From: Thermoplasmatota archaeon
GTDB taxonomy: Archaea; Thermoplasmatota; Thermoplasmata; Thermoplasmatales; GCA-001856825
Direction: 5' to 3'
DNA: 64,000 nucleotides
Assembly: GCA_023381415.1 (NCBI GenBank)
Contig: JAMCUN010000004.1
Location: forward strand, 1-64,000
The notes under the pieces: model-generated
The model's database searches: none
The model's input: the letters and a program-made list of their open reading frames with translations, nothing else
What the model was told of the DNA's origin: nothing
Shown here: positions 1 to 8,538 of the stretch, one piece after another
Position numbering within the stretch: position 1 is the first letter of the stretch
How the letters are laid out: each line of letters starts with the position of its first letter
Made by a program: the position numbers and the translations under genes

Positions 1-99
1 TGAGGGAACATTTCTTGATGTTTTCGAATCCAAGATTGATGAGGAGGGCTAAGTCATAACAAGGTATCCGTAGGGGAACCTGCGGATGGATCACCTCCT
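1..99 (+). rRNA. 16S ribosomal RNA, 3' end (partial)
   Basis: The window opens inside the small-subunit rRNA gene. The universal 3' segment is readable: AAGTCATAACAAGGTATCC, then GTAGGGGAACCTGCGG, ending in GGATCACCTCCT, which carries the anti-Shine-Dalgarno sequence. The preceding bases are the distal side of helix 44. The mature end is placed at the final CCTCCT. A T-run follows about 30 nt later and the next gene codes for protein, so there is no tRNA-Ala/23S/5S continuation as in a standard rRNA operon. Confidence 0.95.
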
Positions 100-125
100 A
101 AGCTTGGAAGGATTCTCTTCCCATC

Positions 126-145
126 GTAATTCTTTTTTTATATTG
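126..145 (+). terminator. T-rich terminator after 16S rRNA
   Basis: An uninterrupted run of seven T (133-139) lies about 30 nt beyond the 16S 3' end. Archaeal RNA polymerase terminates at such T-tracts without needing a hairpin. The remaining sequence to 436 shows no rRNA, tRNA or convincing ORF. It does contain an AT-rich box (about 405-414) and a GAGGAGG ribosome-binding site (421-428) that serve the next gene. Confidence 0.5.
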
Positions 146-436
146 AAGTGTGAAATTCAATGAGTCCTGAGCGAAACCGTAATTCTGGAGGAGGTTTGCA
201 GAACATCTCTGATACTTTTCTCCGAAGGAATGAAGGCTGGTGATGGATTATGTTGCATCAATCGATTTCATCAGAAGAGCAATTTCTGTTAGATCTATCC
301 TTTAACATTCATCTATTGTGTCCCCAGATGAAAATAGGAAGGAAGATGTTTATGGACAAAATGCTATTATCTCCTTATTTCATGAATCGGTCACGGTTGA
401 CGACAAAATATCCTATTTGAGAGGAGGAGAAACACT

Positions 437-1318
437 ATGCGCAGAGTGGCAGTGGCTGTTTGCGTAAGTATAGTTATCATCGTTTCAGGGATCGCTGCAT
501 TTTTCTTCATCCCCTCCGGTGGTTACACCCCAGTACCGGATAGTAGCGGCATTGCAGCAATAGTGACAGGTGCTCTTCCTGACCCTCCTATGGATGCCTA
601 TTTTCCCCTTGGTTATGTAACTCCAAGCATGTGGGGGTTGAAGTCGGCCGATGGTACAACCACCATGACCGTTTATAATAGCGGCTCAATAGATTTCACA
701 TCAGATCTATGGAATGTGAACGTCGGCGGTTCGATCACAGGTTATCCTCACGTAGGCTTCAACCTGTCACCATATTTCCCTATGAGAATATCAGAGTTGA
801 CTTCTCTAACTGCCTATGCTTCATTCGATATCTACGATATTTCACCTTTCATTCTATCTACTGATTTCTCATACGATTTCTATGTCCAATCCAGTCCAAT
901 ACCGCGCGATGGCATACAGTATGAGGTCATGATATGGGAGTTCTTCAGTTCCTCATATCCATTATCCAGGGTAATTGGATTGGTGAATATCCCTGCAACT
1001 ATAAACGGGGAAGAAAGGGACGTATCGTGGCTCATATCTGAAGCCAAATATAATGGACAGAACTACCCCACCGTAATATTTGCTCCAATGAACTTCAATT
1101 CGAGAGCCATGACATGGGAAATAAGCATACCTGAATTTATCGGTGCTATGCAGAAAGTTCTGAGGCAGAATCTTTCAGCAGACTATATTCCCGAGTTGAA
1201 TTTAGGAAGCGAGTTCGGGACGGCACTGTTTCCAAATGAGATATGCGACTGGACGCTGACTTACTGGTATGAAATAGGAAACAAGAAGTACGACATCCTA
1301 GGCAAAATAGGAGCGTAG
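437..1318 (+). CDS. Membrane-anchored extracytoplasmic protein, unknown function
   Basis: I do not recognise a family. The 293-residue product starts MRRVAVAV and continues with a hydrophobic stretch to about residue 25, an N-terminal signal anchor. The rest is polar, rich in Ser, Tyr, Pro and Phe with little charge, as expected for a beta-rich protein exposed outside the cytoplasmic membrane. No catalytic motif or cysteine pattern stands out. The ATG is set by a GAGGAGG ribosome-binding site 8 nt upstream, with an AT-rich TATA-like box near 405-414. The gene stands alone between 16S rRNA and another envelope protein of similar style. A surface or binding protein is a guess from composition only. 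Confidence 0.6.
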   Translation: MRRVAVAVCVSIVIIVSGIAAFFFIPSGGYTPVPDSSGIAAIVTGALPDPPMDAYFPLGYVTPSMWGLKSADGTTTMTVYNSGSIDFTSDLWNVNVGGSITGYPHVGFNLSPYFPMRISELTSLTAYASFDIYDISPFILSTDFSYDFYVQSSPIPRDGIQYEVMIWEFFSSSYPLSRVIGLVNIPATINGEERDVSWLISEAKYNGQNYPTVIFAPMNFNSRAMTWEISIPEFIGAMQKVLRQNLSADYIPELNLGSEFGTALFPNEICDWTLTYWYEIGNKKYDILGKIGA

Positions 1319-1560
1319 CTTCTCTATCTCCCCCGTAAAAACACCTTTTATACCTGATCCATTAACACAATCTCATTATGATGCAGACCAGTGAAAAGCG
1401 GGGATGATAAACAAGCGACCACCCACTTGAAAGAACTTTTATTTGCTGCTGCAATCATGAAAACACGATTAACCTCCAGAATATCCCACCGAATAAGCCT
1501 CCTAATTACAGGAGGAGCAGGGCCAGAATCTACATAGTAATTCTTGTTGTTCTGGTCACG

Positions 1561-2004
1561 GTGATAGCAGGGTTGGCTATAACTTATCACCAAACGGGGG
1601 CTCGTACGACCTATTCCATTGTACTCTGGCCAGCCGGTCTTTTCGTGATGGAGACAGGCAATGCCTCTGTCCCCTTAAGAGAAGAGGTGAATATTGGGCA
1701 CATCTTCTACGTCTACAGCAACATGACCGACATCCATATCCGAGGCTCATTTACTTCAAACCAGAGCGTAACCCTCTCAATTGGATATATTGGCGAAAAC
1801 GTGACAGGCATGGGTCTTCCGACGATAGAGAAACTCGATTATTCCAGTGGAAATACCACTGCCAGTAGCTTCTCAGTATCCATACCGTCAAATCCCAACG
1901 TGAAAGCGGAAGAGTCCTATACCATCATATTCAGCGAGGCACATATAACCGCAACTGAAGTGAATGTAACATCAGCGATCGTGCTCAGCTACCAGATATC
2001 CTGA
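1561..2004 (+). CDS. Secreted or membrane-anchored protein, unknown function; 5' end doubtful
   Basis: A 147-residue reading from a GTG. The body is Ser/Thr-rich with several N-glycosylation-type sites (NAS, NMT, NQS, NVT, NTT), consistent with an extracellular protein. The true N-terminus looks longer: the same frame upstream encodes a basic stretch (YRRSRAR) followed by a hydrophobic anchor (IYIVILVVLVTVIAG), yet it holds no ATG, GTG or TTG back to the stop at 1408-1410. An ATG at 1457 in another frame, preceded by a TATA-like ACTTTTATT, stops at 1535. A one-base frameshift near 1490-1530 joining the two frames would give a normal anchored protein. The gene may therefore be broken, or the sequence may hold an indel error. 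No family recognised. Confidence 0.5.
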   Translation: MIAGLAITYHQTGARTTYSIVLWPAGLFVMETGNASVPLREEVNIGHIFYVYSNMTDIHIRGSFTSNQSVTLSIGYIGENVTGMGLPTIEKLDYSSGNTTASSFSVSIPSNPNVKAEESYTIIFSEAHITATEVNVTSAIVLSYQIS

Positions 2005-2221
2005 TGAGTTCTGGCATCTTCTTCCTTCAGTCCTTCCGTATCTTTCCAGATGAGCCAGTGGATTGGAGGGAATATATCATTGAAAGGATGCTATCCTAAT
2101 TCCTGTGGCGAGGAAGAAGTAGGGTATCAAGGGGTTGAGGTTCACCGGACATTGCAGGGGATTCATGATAATAAGTAAGAAAAGCATTTTAACGAAAGGA
2201 CTATTAACAAAATGGTGCACT

Positions 2222-3241
2222 ATGCTAAAGGTTGGAATTAATGCCTATGGAACTATTGGAAAGCGAGTGGCAGACGCAATCACCAAGCAGGATGACATCC
2301 AGGTCGCTGGAGTTGTCAAGGCACACCCTAACTACATGTCCTATGTTGCAAGCAAGAGATTCAAACTTTTTGTACCTGACAACAGTGCATTGAAGGCTTT
2401 TGAAAATTCAGGAATCAAGGTAGAGGGGACCTTGGAGAATCTAATGGATGATTCCGAACTGATTGTCGATTCCACTCCAGAGGGGCTGGGGGAGGAATAT
2501 AAGAAGATTTATGAGAAGAGGAGGAAGAAGGCAATCTTCCAGGGGGGTGAGGAACATGAATTGACAAATCTTTCCTTCAACGCGTACGCGAATTATGAAG
2601 AAGCTTGGGGAAAGGATTTTGTAAGGGTAGTCTCCTGTAATACGACAGGTCTGATAAGAACGCTCAACCCTCTAACGGAGTTTGGGAAGATCAGAGTAAG
2701 GGCCAACCTTGTAAGGAGGGCAACAGATCCTGATGATTACAGCAAGGGTCCTATAAACTCAATCGTACCTGAGCTGAAGATTCCATCGCACCACGGTCCG
2801 GATGTCGCATCTGTGATAAAGGGACTGGACATACAGACGATGGCGGTGAAGGTGCCAACAACACTCATGCATCTCCATTTCGTGAATGTCACATTTCCAA
2901 ATGAAGTGAAGGCGGAAGAAATAATCTCAAAATGGAAGGTATACAGGAGGATTGCCTTCGTGTCAGGAAAGGATGGTGTGAAGAGCACGTCCCAGTTGAT
3001 GGATATTGGAAGGGAGACGGGAAGAGAAAGGTCTGACTTATTTGAGATAATGCTCTGGAAGGACTCTGTAAGCGTGAAAGGTAACGAACTGTTCTACTAC
3101 CAGGCAGTCCACCAGGAGAGCGATGTCGTCCCGGAGAATATAGATGCAATAAGATCAATGTTCCAGCTGAAGGACAAGAAAGGTTCGATAGACAAAACTG
3201 ATAAGACATTAAGGATTGGGGAGTTAGTTTATGGCAGATAA
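2222..3241 (+). CDS. gap: Glyceraldehyde-3-phosphate dehydrogenase, archaeal type II
   Basis: Cytosolic enzyme interconverting glyceraldehyde 3-phosphate and 1,3-bisphosphoglycerate with NAD(P). The N-terminus [15 protein letters not shown] has the Rossmann glycine pattern, and the catalytic cysteine is Cys139 in SCNTTGLIR. Length from this start (339 aa) fits archaeal GAPDH. An upstream in-frame ATG at 2135 would add 29 residues that do not belong to the family, so the ATG at 2222 is preferred. The stop overlaps the start of radA by 11 nt, so the two are probably cotranscribed. In archaea that use an Entner-Doudoroff route the enzyme is expected to serve mainly gluconeogenesis; that role here is inference. 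Confidence 0.93.
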   Translation: MLKVGINAYGTIGKRVADAITKQDDIQVAGVVKAHPNYMSYVASKRFKLFVPDNSALKAFENSGIKVEGTLENLMDDSELIVDSTPEGLGEEYKKIYEKRRKKAIFQGGEEHELTNLSFNAYANYEEAWGKDFVRVVSCNTTGLIRTLNPLTEFGKIRVRANLVRRATDPDDYSKGPINSIVPELKIPSHHGPDVASVIKGLDIQTMAVKVPTTLMHLHFVNVTFPNEVKAEEIISKWKVYRRIAFVSGKDGVKSTSQLMDIGRETGRERSDLFEIMLWKDSVSVKGNELFYYQAVHQESDVVPENIDAIRSMFQLKDKKGSIDKTDKTLRIGELVYGR

Positions 3242-4193
3242 AGTGAAGAAAGTAAAGGAAATTGAGGATCTTGCAGGCGTTGGAGAATCTATAGCCGAAA
3301 AACTGAGGGAATCAGGGTACAACGATGTGATGAGCCTTGCAGTGGCCTCGCCAAGGGACGTCGCTGACGCAACAGACATAGGGGAGAATATTGCGGCAAA
3401 GATCATAATGTCGGCTAGGAAGGCTGCAGACATAGGTAATTTTGAGTCTGGCGATGTTCTTCTCGAGAAGAGGAAGGAAATTAAGAAACTCACTACCGGC
3501 TCCAAATCACTTGATGACCTCCTCGGTGGCGGGCTAGAAACAGCCGCTATTACCGAATTTTTCGGCGAATACGCTTCAGGTAAGACTCAGATAATGCATC
3601 AACTTGCAGTCAACGCAACCCTTCCCCTGGAGAAGAATGGTCTAGCAGGAGAGGTGTTGTTCATAGATACAGAAAATACATTCAGGCCGGAGAGGATAGT
3701 GCAAATGGCCAAGCACATTGAGCTTGATCCAGTTGAAGTCCTGAAGAAGATCCATGTGGCAAGGGCCTATAATTCAAGCCACCAGATACTCCTTGTTGAA
3801 AAAGCATATGAGCTCACAGGGAAGTATCCGGTAAGGCTACTGATCGTCGACTCCCTGACGGCACACTTCAGGGCGGAATATACCGGAAGGGGTACCCTTG
3901 CTGAGAGGCAGCAGCTCCTGAACAAGCACCTCCACGACCTCCTTAGGTTCGGAGATATATATAATTCTGCTGTAGCAGTCACGAATCAGGTAGCTGCAAG
4001 ACCAGATGTTTTTTTCGGGGACCCAACGCAGTCAGTAGGAGGAAACATAGTCGGTCACGCAAGCACGTACCGTGTTTACCTGAGAAAGTCCAAGGGCGGG
4101 AAGAGAATTGCAAGGTTGATAGATTCGCCACACCTACCGGAAGGTGAGGCGGTGATAATGGTCTCGGAGAACGGTATTTCAGACAGCTCCTAG
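3231..4193 (+). CDS. radA: DNA repair and recombination protein RadA
   Basis: Archaeal RecA/Rad51 recombinase that forms filaments on single-stranded DNA and drives strand exchange. The 320 residues comprise an N-terminal helix-hairpin-helix domain (about 8-60, [13 protein letters not shown]), a linker, and the ATPase core with Walker [10 protein letters not shown] near residue 112, Walker [12 protein letters not shown], and the L2-side motif [10 protein letters not shown]. Walker A has Tyr-Ala where Phe-Gly is usual, a conservative change. Starts inside the 3' end of gap (11-nt overlap) and ends tail-to-tail with pcm, their stop codons overlapping at 4190-4193. Confidence 0.96.
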   Translation: MADKVKKVKEIEDLAGVGESIAEKLRESGYNDVMSLAVASPRDVADATDIGENIAAKIIMSARKAADIGNFESGDVLLEKRKEIKKLTTGSKSLDDLLGGGLETAAITEFFGEYASGKTQIMHQLAVNATLPLEKNGLAGEVLFIDTENTFRPERIVQMAKHIELDPVEVLKKIHVARAYNSSHQILLVEKAYELTGKYPVRLLIVDSLTAHFRAEYTGRGTLAERQQLLNKHLHDLLRFGDIYNSAVAVTNQVAARPDVFFGDPTQSVGGNIVGHASTYRVYLRKSKGGKRIARLIDSPHLPEGEAVIMVSENGISDSS

Positions 4194-4780
4194 TCCTGAA
4201 TACTTACAAACGCCACATCACCCAGGTATTCCTTCTTTCCACCCTTGTATCCGATCAACCTTTGTGGTGGGAAAGAACCGAGCGGGAAGATGATCCTACC
4301 TCCAGACTTAGCCATCTCCTTCAAGAAGAGCGGTTCAGTCCTGAAGCTTGCTGTCGAGATTATTATGTCAAACCTTGTTTTGAAGCATATCCTGTTGATG
4401 TTCCCTACTATGAAATCTATGTTATCCCTCCCTAAACTAGAAACGTTCTTTGATGCCCATTTGGAAAGGCTGGCAATGCGTTCCACTGAAACAACCCTCC
4501 TCACGAGGAATGATAGAATAGCCGAGAGATAACCACTGCCAGTTCCTACCTCAAGAGCAGTTTCATTCTCAGCGGGTTCCACATAATCGACGAAGATACC
4601 ATCGATGTGAGGTGCGGATTGCGTCTGACCGAAGGGTATGGGGATAGGCTCATCCCTATCTGCAAGCTTTCCGTACCCCTCAGGAATGAAATCCGATCTG
4701 TCCACCCTGTTGAAAACATCAGCATACCTTTGTCTTCTAAGCAAACCCTCTTCCCTGAGAGAATCCCCCCACTTCTTCAA
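4190..4780 (-). CDS. pcm: Protein-L-isoaspartate O-methyltransferase
   Basis: S-adenosylmethionine-dependent methyltransferase that starts repair of isoaspartyl residues in damaged proteins. It has the PCMT pattern: an N-terminal RSDFIPEGY region, a substrate-side [13 protein letters not shown] segment, and SAM motif [16 protein letters not shown]. At 196 aa it is slightly shorter than many homologues (about 210-220 aa). The start is a TTG overlapping the polD-small stop in a TTGA arrangement, indicating translational coupling. A GTG or ATG inside would remove conserved sequence. Pairing a protein-repair enzyme with a polymerase subunit is a lineage arrangement without an obvious mechanistic link. 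Confidence 0.92.
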   Translation of the reverse strand: MKKWGDSLREEGLLRRQRYADVFNRVDRSDFIPEGYGKLADRDEPIPIPFGQTQSAPHIDGIFVDYVEPAENETALEVGTGSGYLSAILSFLVRRVVSVERIASLSKWASKNVSSLGRDNIDFIVGNINRICFKTRFDIIISTASFRTEPLFLKEMAKSGGRIIFPLGSFPPQRLIGYKGGKKEYLGDVAFVSIQD

Positions 4781-6102
4781 AATTTCACCAAGAAAGATGA
4801 TAAGTCACGCGTATCTACAACCGTACCTATTGCAGGTTTCGGGTTGAAATTCATCATCTTCTGGTAGTTTGTCTGTTCCTGAAAAGTGGAGGCATTGATT
4901 GCAAGTATGCCTTTGTGTGTTGTTACAGAATGGGAGTGCACATGCCCGGTGATCAGGACGTCAGGAACAGGGTCTATGACGTAGTAGTCAGATTTCAAAG
5001 GTATGAATGAAAGGTTCTTTCCGTACTCAGGAGCGAGGTGGCCCCTCTTGAGCATTTCAATCATGATCTTGTCTGTGTCGTTCATCGTTGTTCCAGGAAT
5101 AGCCTCAAGGAAATCGAAGATTGAAGTTCCATGGTAAAGGAGGAATATCCTACCCCCGATCTCAACCCACACAGGATTCGATAGGGACATAACGTTTGAT
5201 GGAAACATCGAATTTATCTCCCTAGGGAGGGGATTCTGAGGCTCTGTAGGGTATACTATATCGTGATTCCCAGGTATGATTATCACCCTCACGTTGCTGT
5301 TGAACCTGGATGTTAGATCTGCTAGTTTCCTGTACTGTAGGTTTATGTCGTTTATTGCGAGGTCGCTTTCCTGGTCGGGGTACACACCAATTCCGTCCAC
5401 CAGGTCACCGTTCATTATTACAAAGGATATGCCCTGGGTATTGACATAATCAACCATCGACAGGAAGCTGTCCTCTAAGAAGTTCTTGGAACCCACGTGG
5501 ATATCCGATACGACCATCACCTTCACACTTGTTCCGCTGAGACCGGGTTCTTTTGAAGCCTCTGGCCTGTAAATGTTCTCAGCAAAAATTGCAGTTCCAT
5601 CCTTGCTAAACTGGCCTGCTACTCCTATGACCTCATCCTTTATTATAGTCTCCTTGTAAGTCTTCGGCAGTATTACCTTTATCGAACTGGTCTCATCCTC
5701 TATCTCAAGTATGCCATACCCCTTCTTTGATTCGCTGTAGTCAGAGACCATACCAGACGCGAAAACCTGCCCACTGTCTCTTCTCAGCTTTGAAACAGGA
5801 GTGAAGAAGTGATTCTTGCTCCTCTCGTTGAGTCTTGAGTGTAGTATATTATACCTGCTCTTGAACAGGTCTATGAAATTATCGCTTATCCCTGGAAAGC
5901 CGTCCAGGTGGAACTCCTTGACTATTGAGAACTCATTTACAGATGGAAGGTCTGAAACTGCAAATACCCGTGAACTGAAGTTTATCCTATTCTCGTTCTT
6001 CCTGATGTAATCCAGTCCGCCCCTCCTTTCTATCTCCTCTATCGCCTTTCCCTCTATGAGACATCCCCGCTCCAGAAAAAATTTCTCGATGTCTTCATTC
6101 AT
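4777..6102 (-). CDS. polB: DNA polymerase D (PolII) small subunit, DP1
   Basis: Small, exonuclease subunit of the euryarchaeal replicative DNA polymerase D. An OB-fold lies at about residues 108-175, followed by a calcineurin/Mre11-like phosphoesterase with DIH (200-202), GDLVDG (232-237), GNHD (278-281) and GHVHSH (386-391). All metal ligands are present, so 3'-5' proofreading activity is expected. At 441 aa it is shorter than many DP1 proteins because the N-terminal region is reduced. The large subunit is not in the window. First gene of a two-gene operon with pcm. PolD is absent from most crenarchaea, which helps place the organism. Confidence 0.94.
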   Translation of the reverse strand: MNEDIEKFFLERGCLIEGKAIEEIERRGGLDYIRKNENRINFSSRVFAVSDLPSVNEFSIVKEFHLDGFPGISDNFIDLFKSRYNILHSRLNERSKNHFFTPVSKLRRDSGQVFASGMVSDYSESKKGYGILEIEDETSSIKVILPKTYKETIIKDEVIGVAGQFSKDGTAIFAENIYRPEASKEPGLSGTSVKVMVVSDIHVGSKNFLEDSFLSMVDYVNTQGISFVIMNGDLVDGIGVYPDQESDLAINDINLQYRKLADLTSRFNSNVRVIIIPGNHDIVYPTEPQNPLPREINSMFPSNVMSLSNPVWVEIGGRIFLLYHGTSIFDFLEAIPGTTMNDTDKIMIEMLKRGHLAPEYGKNLSFIPLKSDYYVIDPVPDVLITGHVHSHSVTTHKGILAINASTFQEQTNYQKMMNFNPKPAIGTVVDTRDLSSFLVKF

Positions 6103-6247
6103 TGATGCGAGAATGATTTTCCACTAAAAACATTTCCTCACAACGGCAATGCCGGGGACGAAGAAGAGTTCGCCTCAGTGGTCTCACGGACAAGGATACA
6201 GCCAGGTATGTGAGTAAAAGTCTTATAACACCAGAATCTGATAAGGC

Positions 6248-6790
6248 GTGGACCAGAACTCGCTCTTCAACAAGGACACGAGGATACTCGCTATAGACGA
6301 CTCACCGTTCTCAAGGGACGATGAATCTACAAGCATAGTAGGAGTGATAATGAGGAAAGACCTTTACTTGGAGACTCTGGTAAGGAAGGAGATTGCTGTA
6401 GATGGGATGGATTCCACTGAAAAAGTGCTTGAAGCAATCAAGGAAAGGGGGAGCGGGGTAGGGGTGATGATGACCCAGGGTGTGACCCTAGGGGGGTTCA
6501 ACATACTCGACCTCGCCAGGATATATGAGGAGACAAAGATTCCGATCATAAACGTTGTCGATCACGAACCGGACATGAAGGCGATAGAGGATGCACTCAG
6601 GAAGCACTTCAAGGACTGGAAGTCCAGGTATTCAGCACTATCTGGTAATTTTTTCAAGTCTGGCTCCATTTACGTTCAGGCGATCGGGATGGAAAACAAG
6701 AGTGCGTGCAGATTCCTGGAACAGGTTACGATCAACGGCAAGATCCCAGAACCACTCAGGATAGCGAACCTTATCGCGGGTATTCTCTAG
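6248..6790 (+). CDS. DUF99 (UPF0215) family protein
   Basis: The 180 residues match the archaeal DUF99 family: opening LAIDDSPF, then the conserved block VGVIMRKDLYLE, the VMMTQGVTLGGFNILDL segment and the PIINVVDHEPD segment. The family is described as distantly related to endonuclease V; acidic residues near the start (IDDSPF) and in NVVDHEPD could form a metal site, but the biochemical activity is unknown to me. The start is GTG at 6248; a TATA-like CTTATAACA at 6222-6230 lies about 23 nt upstream, so the transcript is probably leaderless. A possible nucleic-acid role is inference. Confidence 0.85.
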   Translation: MDQNSLFNKDTRILAIDDSPFSRDDESTSIVGVIMRKDLYLETLVRKEIAVDGMDSTEKVLEAIKERGSGVGVMMTQGVTLGGFNILDLARIYEETKIPIINVVDHEPDMKAIEDALRKHFKDWKSRYSALSGNFFKSGSIYVQAIGMENKSACRFLEQVTINGKIPEPLRIANLIAGIL

Positions 6791-6791
6791 A

Positions 6792-7343
6792 TTAGACAGA
6801 ATCCAGTTTTGCAAGTCTGATATCCTTCCTTCTCCTTTCCAGATACTTGTAAACGGTACTGTGCTGGTTCCCCCTAAGGATCATAAGCACACTTTCCCTC
6901 GATATCTGGTTCTGCACATAATCGCCTATGAGGGATGCAGTGTTTCCGTAGATGGATACGTAGGATTCAGACAGTTCCTCGATGAGGCGTCTCGTCTTCC
7001 CCCCTGTTCCAATCAACCTGGCCCTCACTGTCTTTGCCCGCTTCGAGTTCTTCCCTGTGAAGTCCTTGAGATCTATGACTTCAAGATAAGTCCCTGGATC
7101 GAAAAGCCTGAATGCCCTCTGAGGGGAGAAACCTCGTCCTATAGCCCTTATAACATCTCTAGTCCTCAGCGCCATTTCTGGATCATTGGACTTGCTGTCG
7201 TCAATCGTCACGTCGCCCGTAGAGGAGTCTATAGTAAGAGCCATGAGAGACCTCTTCTCAATCTCTGCCCTTGTCTCCCCGTTCTTGCCGACCAGAACAC
7301 CTATCCTTTCCTGCGGAATTCTAACGGAAAACGTTTGACTCAC
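6792..7343 (-). CDS. KH-domain RNA-binding protein, Krr1/Pno1 (Dim2) type
   Basis: Archaeal homologue of the eukaryotic small-subunit processing factors Krr1/Pno1. Two KH modules are visible: the first with RIGVLVGKNGETRAEIEKR near the N-terminus, the second with GTGGKTRRLIEELSES around residue 110, and the FSPQRAFRLFD signature between them. It should bind the 3' region of pre-16S rRNA during 30S maturation. The GTG start at 7343 lies inside the 3' end of the RIO1 gene (23-nt overlap). The gene order aIF1A-RIO1-KH is widely conserved in archaea and couples initiation and 40S-like maturation factors. Confidence 0.93.
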   Translation of the reverse strand: MSQTFSVRIPQERIGVLVGKNGETRAEIEKRSLMALTIDSSTGDVTIDDSKSNDPEMALRTRDVIRAIGRGFSPQRAFRLFDPGTYLEVIDLKDFTGKNSKRAKTVRARLIGTGGKTRRLIEELSESYVSIYGNTASLIGDYVQNQISRESVLMILRGNQHSTVYKYLERRRKDIRLAKLDSV

Positions 7344-8070
7344 CCCTGATATAACTCAGTACCTTATCCTTATCTAGTTTATATTCAAATTTGTTAAAAA
7401 ATCTTGTCATTATGCCAATATCCCTTTCTATAAGCACCCTGGCCATGGCATCATCAGTTTCCACTGCCTGGGCTATATCTATCATGTATGGCTTCTTCCT
7501 GTGAACAAGGAAGTTGTACTCACTCAGGTCGCCATGTACCAGGCCCGCTTTTGTGTACAGCATCCTTACAGATTTCAGGGTATCAGCTACTATCTCTCTT
7601 GTGATAATGCAATCCTTCATGAGCGGAGCTGGTTTCCTTTTTGTCCCTATGTATTGCATTACAAGAACGTTCCCAACAACTTTCACAGGTACGGGGGCAA
7701 TGACTCCTGCACCAACGGCCTCACTCAGGTTTCTGAACTCTCTGTGGGCCCATTGCATGATGAATTTTCTCTTGTTCCTCGTGTTGTCTATACCCCAGCG
7801 CTGACCTGCGTACCTCTCTATATTCTTGAAAGTTGAGGCGACTGTTTTGTAAATCTTCACAGCAAAGAACTTGTTGTTCTTGGAAGCGGCAAATACCAGA
7901 CTCTCCTTCCCTGACGCTATAGGGAACTCAAACCTTCCAATTGTATTGTCAGTAAAAAGCTTGTATATGTTGAGGATGGTGAATCTATCAAATACATATC
8001 CAAAGACCTTCTGCGTCTCCTTCAGACGTTCTTCTATCTTCTCCTTTCCCTCATAATCACTTGAAAACAT
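7321..8070 (-). CDS. rio1: RIO1-type serine/threonine protein kinase
   Basis: Atypical kinase/ATPase needed in late small-subunit ribosome maturation. Kinase landmarks are present: the nucleotide-binding region ASGKESLVFAA in place of a classic P-loop, ATP-binding lysine in FAVKIYKT, the RIO1 flexible-loop segment with YAGQRWGID, hinge VMQYIGT, catalytic loop HGDLSEYN and the metal-binding MIDIAQAVE. The 249 residues match archaeal Rio1. The gene overlaps aIF1A upstream by 14 nt and the KH protein downstream by 23 nt, so the three are translated from one message. Confidence 0.95.
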   Translation of the reverse strand: MFSSDYEGKEKIEERLKETQKVFGYVFDRFTILNIYKLFTDNTIGRFEFPIASGKESLVFAASKNNKFFAVKIYKTVASTFKNIERYAGQRWGIDNTRNKRKFIMQWAHREFRNLSEAVGAGVIAPVPVKVVGNVLVMQYIGTKRKPAPLMKDCIITREIVADTLKSVRMLYTKAGLVHGDLSEYNFLVHRKKPYMIDIAQAVETDDAMARVLIERDIGIMTRFFNKFEYKLDKDKVLSYIRGESNVFR

Positions 8071-8383
8071 CCAAGATCTCCGGCAGAATCTGATTCCTGG
8101 AAAGGTAAGTTGCCTGTGTTTTAGTGTATCTGAAGTTCACATCTGCTCTCTCATCCTGGAAACTCCATGGTTTGACTATCACCAGATCTCCTTCCCTCAT
8201 CCACATCCTTTTCCTAATCTTCCCCGGTATCCTTCCAGTTCTCGTCTTGCCGTCTGCGCACATCACCGTGAGTCTAGAGCTTCCGAGCAGTTTCTCGACT
8301 ATGCCAAACATCTCTCCCTTGTTGGGATTCGGTAGAATCACCCTCGAAATCTCTTCTGCGTTATCGTTATCTGCGTTAGCCAC
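8057..8383 (-). CDS. eif1A: Translation initiation factor aIF1A
   Basis: Archaeal homologue of eIF1A, an OB-fold protein that sits in the ribosomal A site during initiation. The OB core is seen from GEMFGIVEKLLGSSRL through CADGKTRTGRIPGKIRKRMW and the basic strand GDLVIVKPW; length 108 aa is typical. First gene of the aIF1A-RIO1-KH operon. A TATA box reading TTTTTATAAATTC on the minus strand (about 8401-8413) lies about 25 nt upstream of the ATG, implying a leaderless transcript. Confidence 0.96.
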   Translation of the reverse strand: MANADNDNAEEISRVILPNPNKGEMFGIVEKLLGSSRLTVMCADGKTRTGRIPGKIRKRMWMREGDLVIVKPWSFQDERADVNFRYTKTQATYLSRNQILPEILDVFK

Positions 8384-8399
8384 TTGCTACATAATAGGA

Positions 8400-8414
8400 A
8401 GAATTTATAAAAAT
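8400..8414 (-). promoter_or_regulatory. TATA box of the aIF1A-RIO1-KH operon
   Basis: On the minus strand this reads TTTTTATAAATTC, a strong archaeal TATA element centred about 25 nt upstream of the aIF1A ATG at 8383. With TBP/TFB initiation about 25 nt downstream, the mRNA would start at or next to the start codon. Confidence 0.55.
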
Positions 8415-8538
8415 CTTTTGAAATTATTCTTTCGGCCTCGCTTCAAACGTTGTTATGGATATCCGTAATGATTTCTGCAACTGCTTATGACGGATGCTAC
8501 GTGTCATTAAAATATCTAATAATGTTACTCCGACAGGC

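Noticed and set aside
100-436. tRNA or 23S leader in the 16S downstream region
   Set aside because: No T-loop (GTTCRANYC-type) sequence, no acceptor-stem pairing and no 23S-like start were found.
8057-8383. Plus-strand open frame of 114 codons over the aIF1A gene (8124-8468)
   Set aside because: It is the antisense shadow of aIF1A, which is unmistakable on the minus strand.
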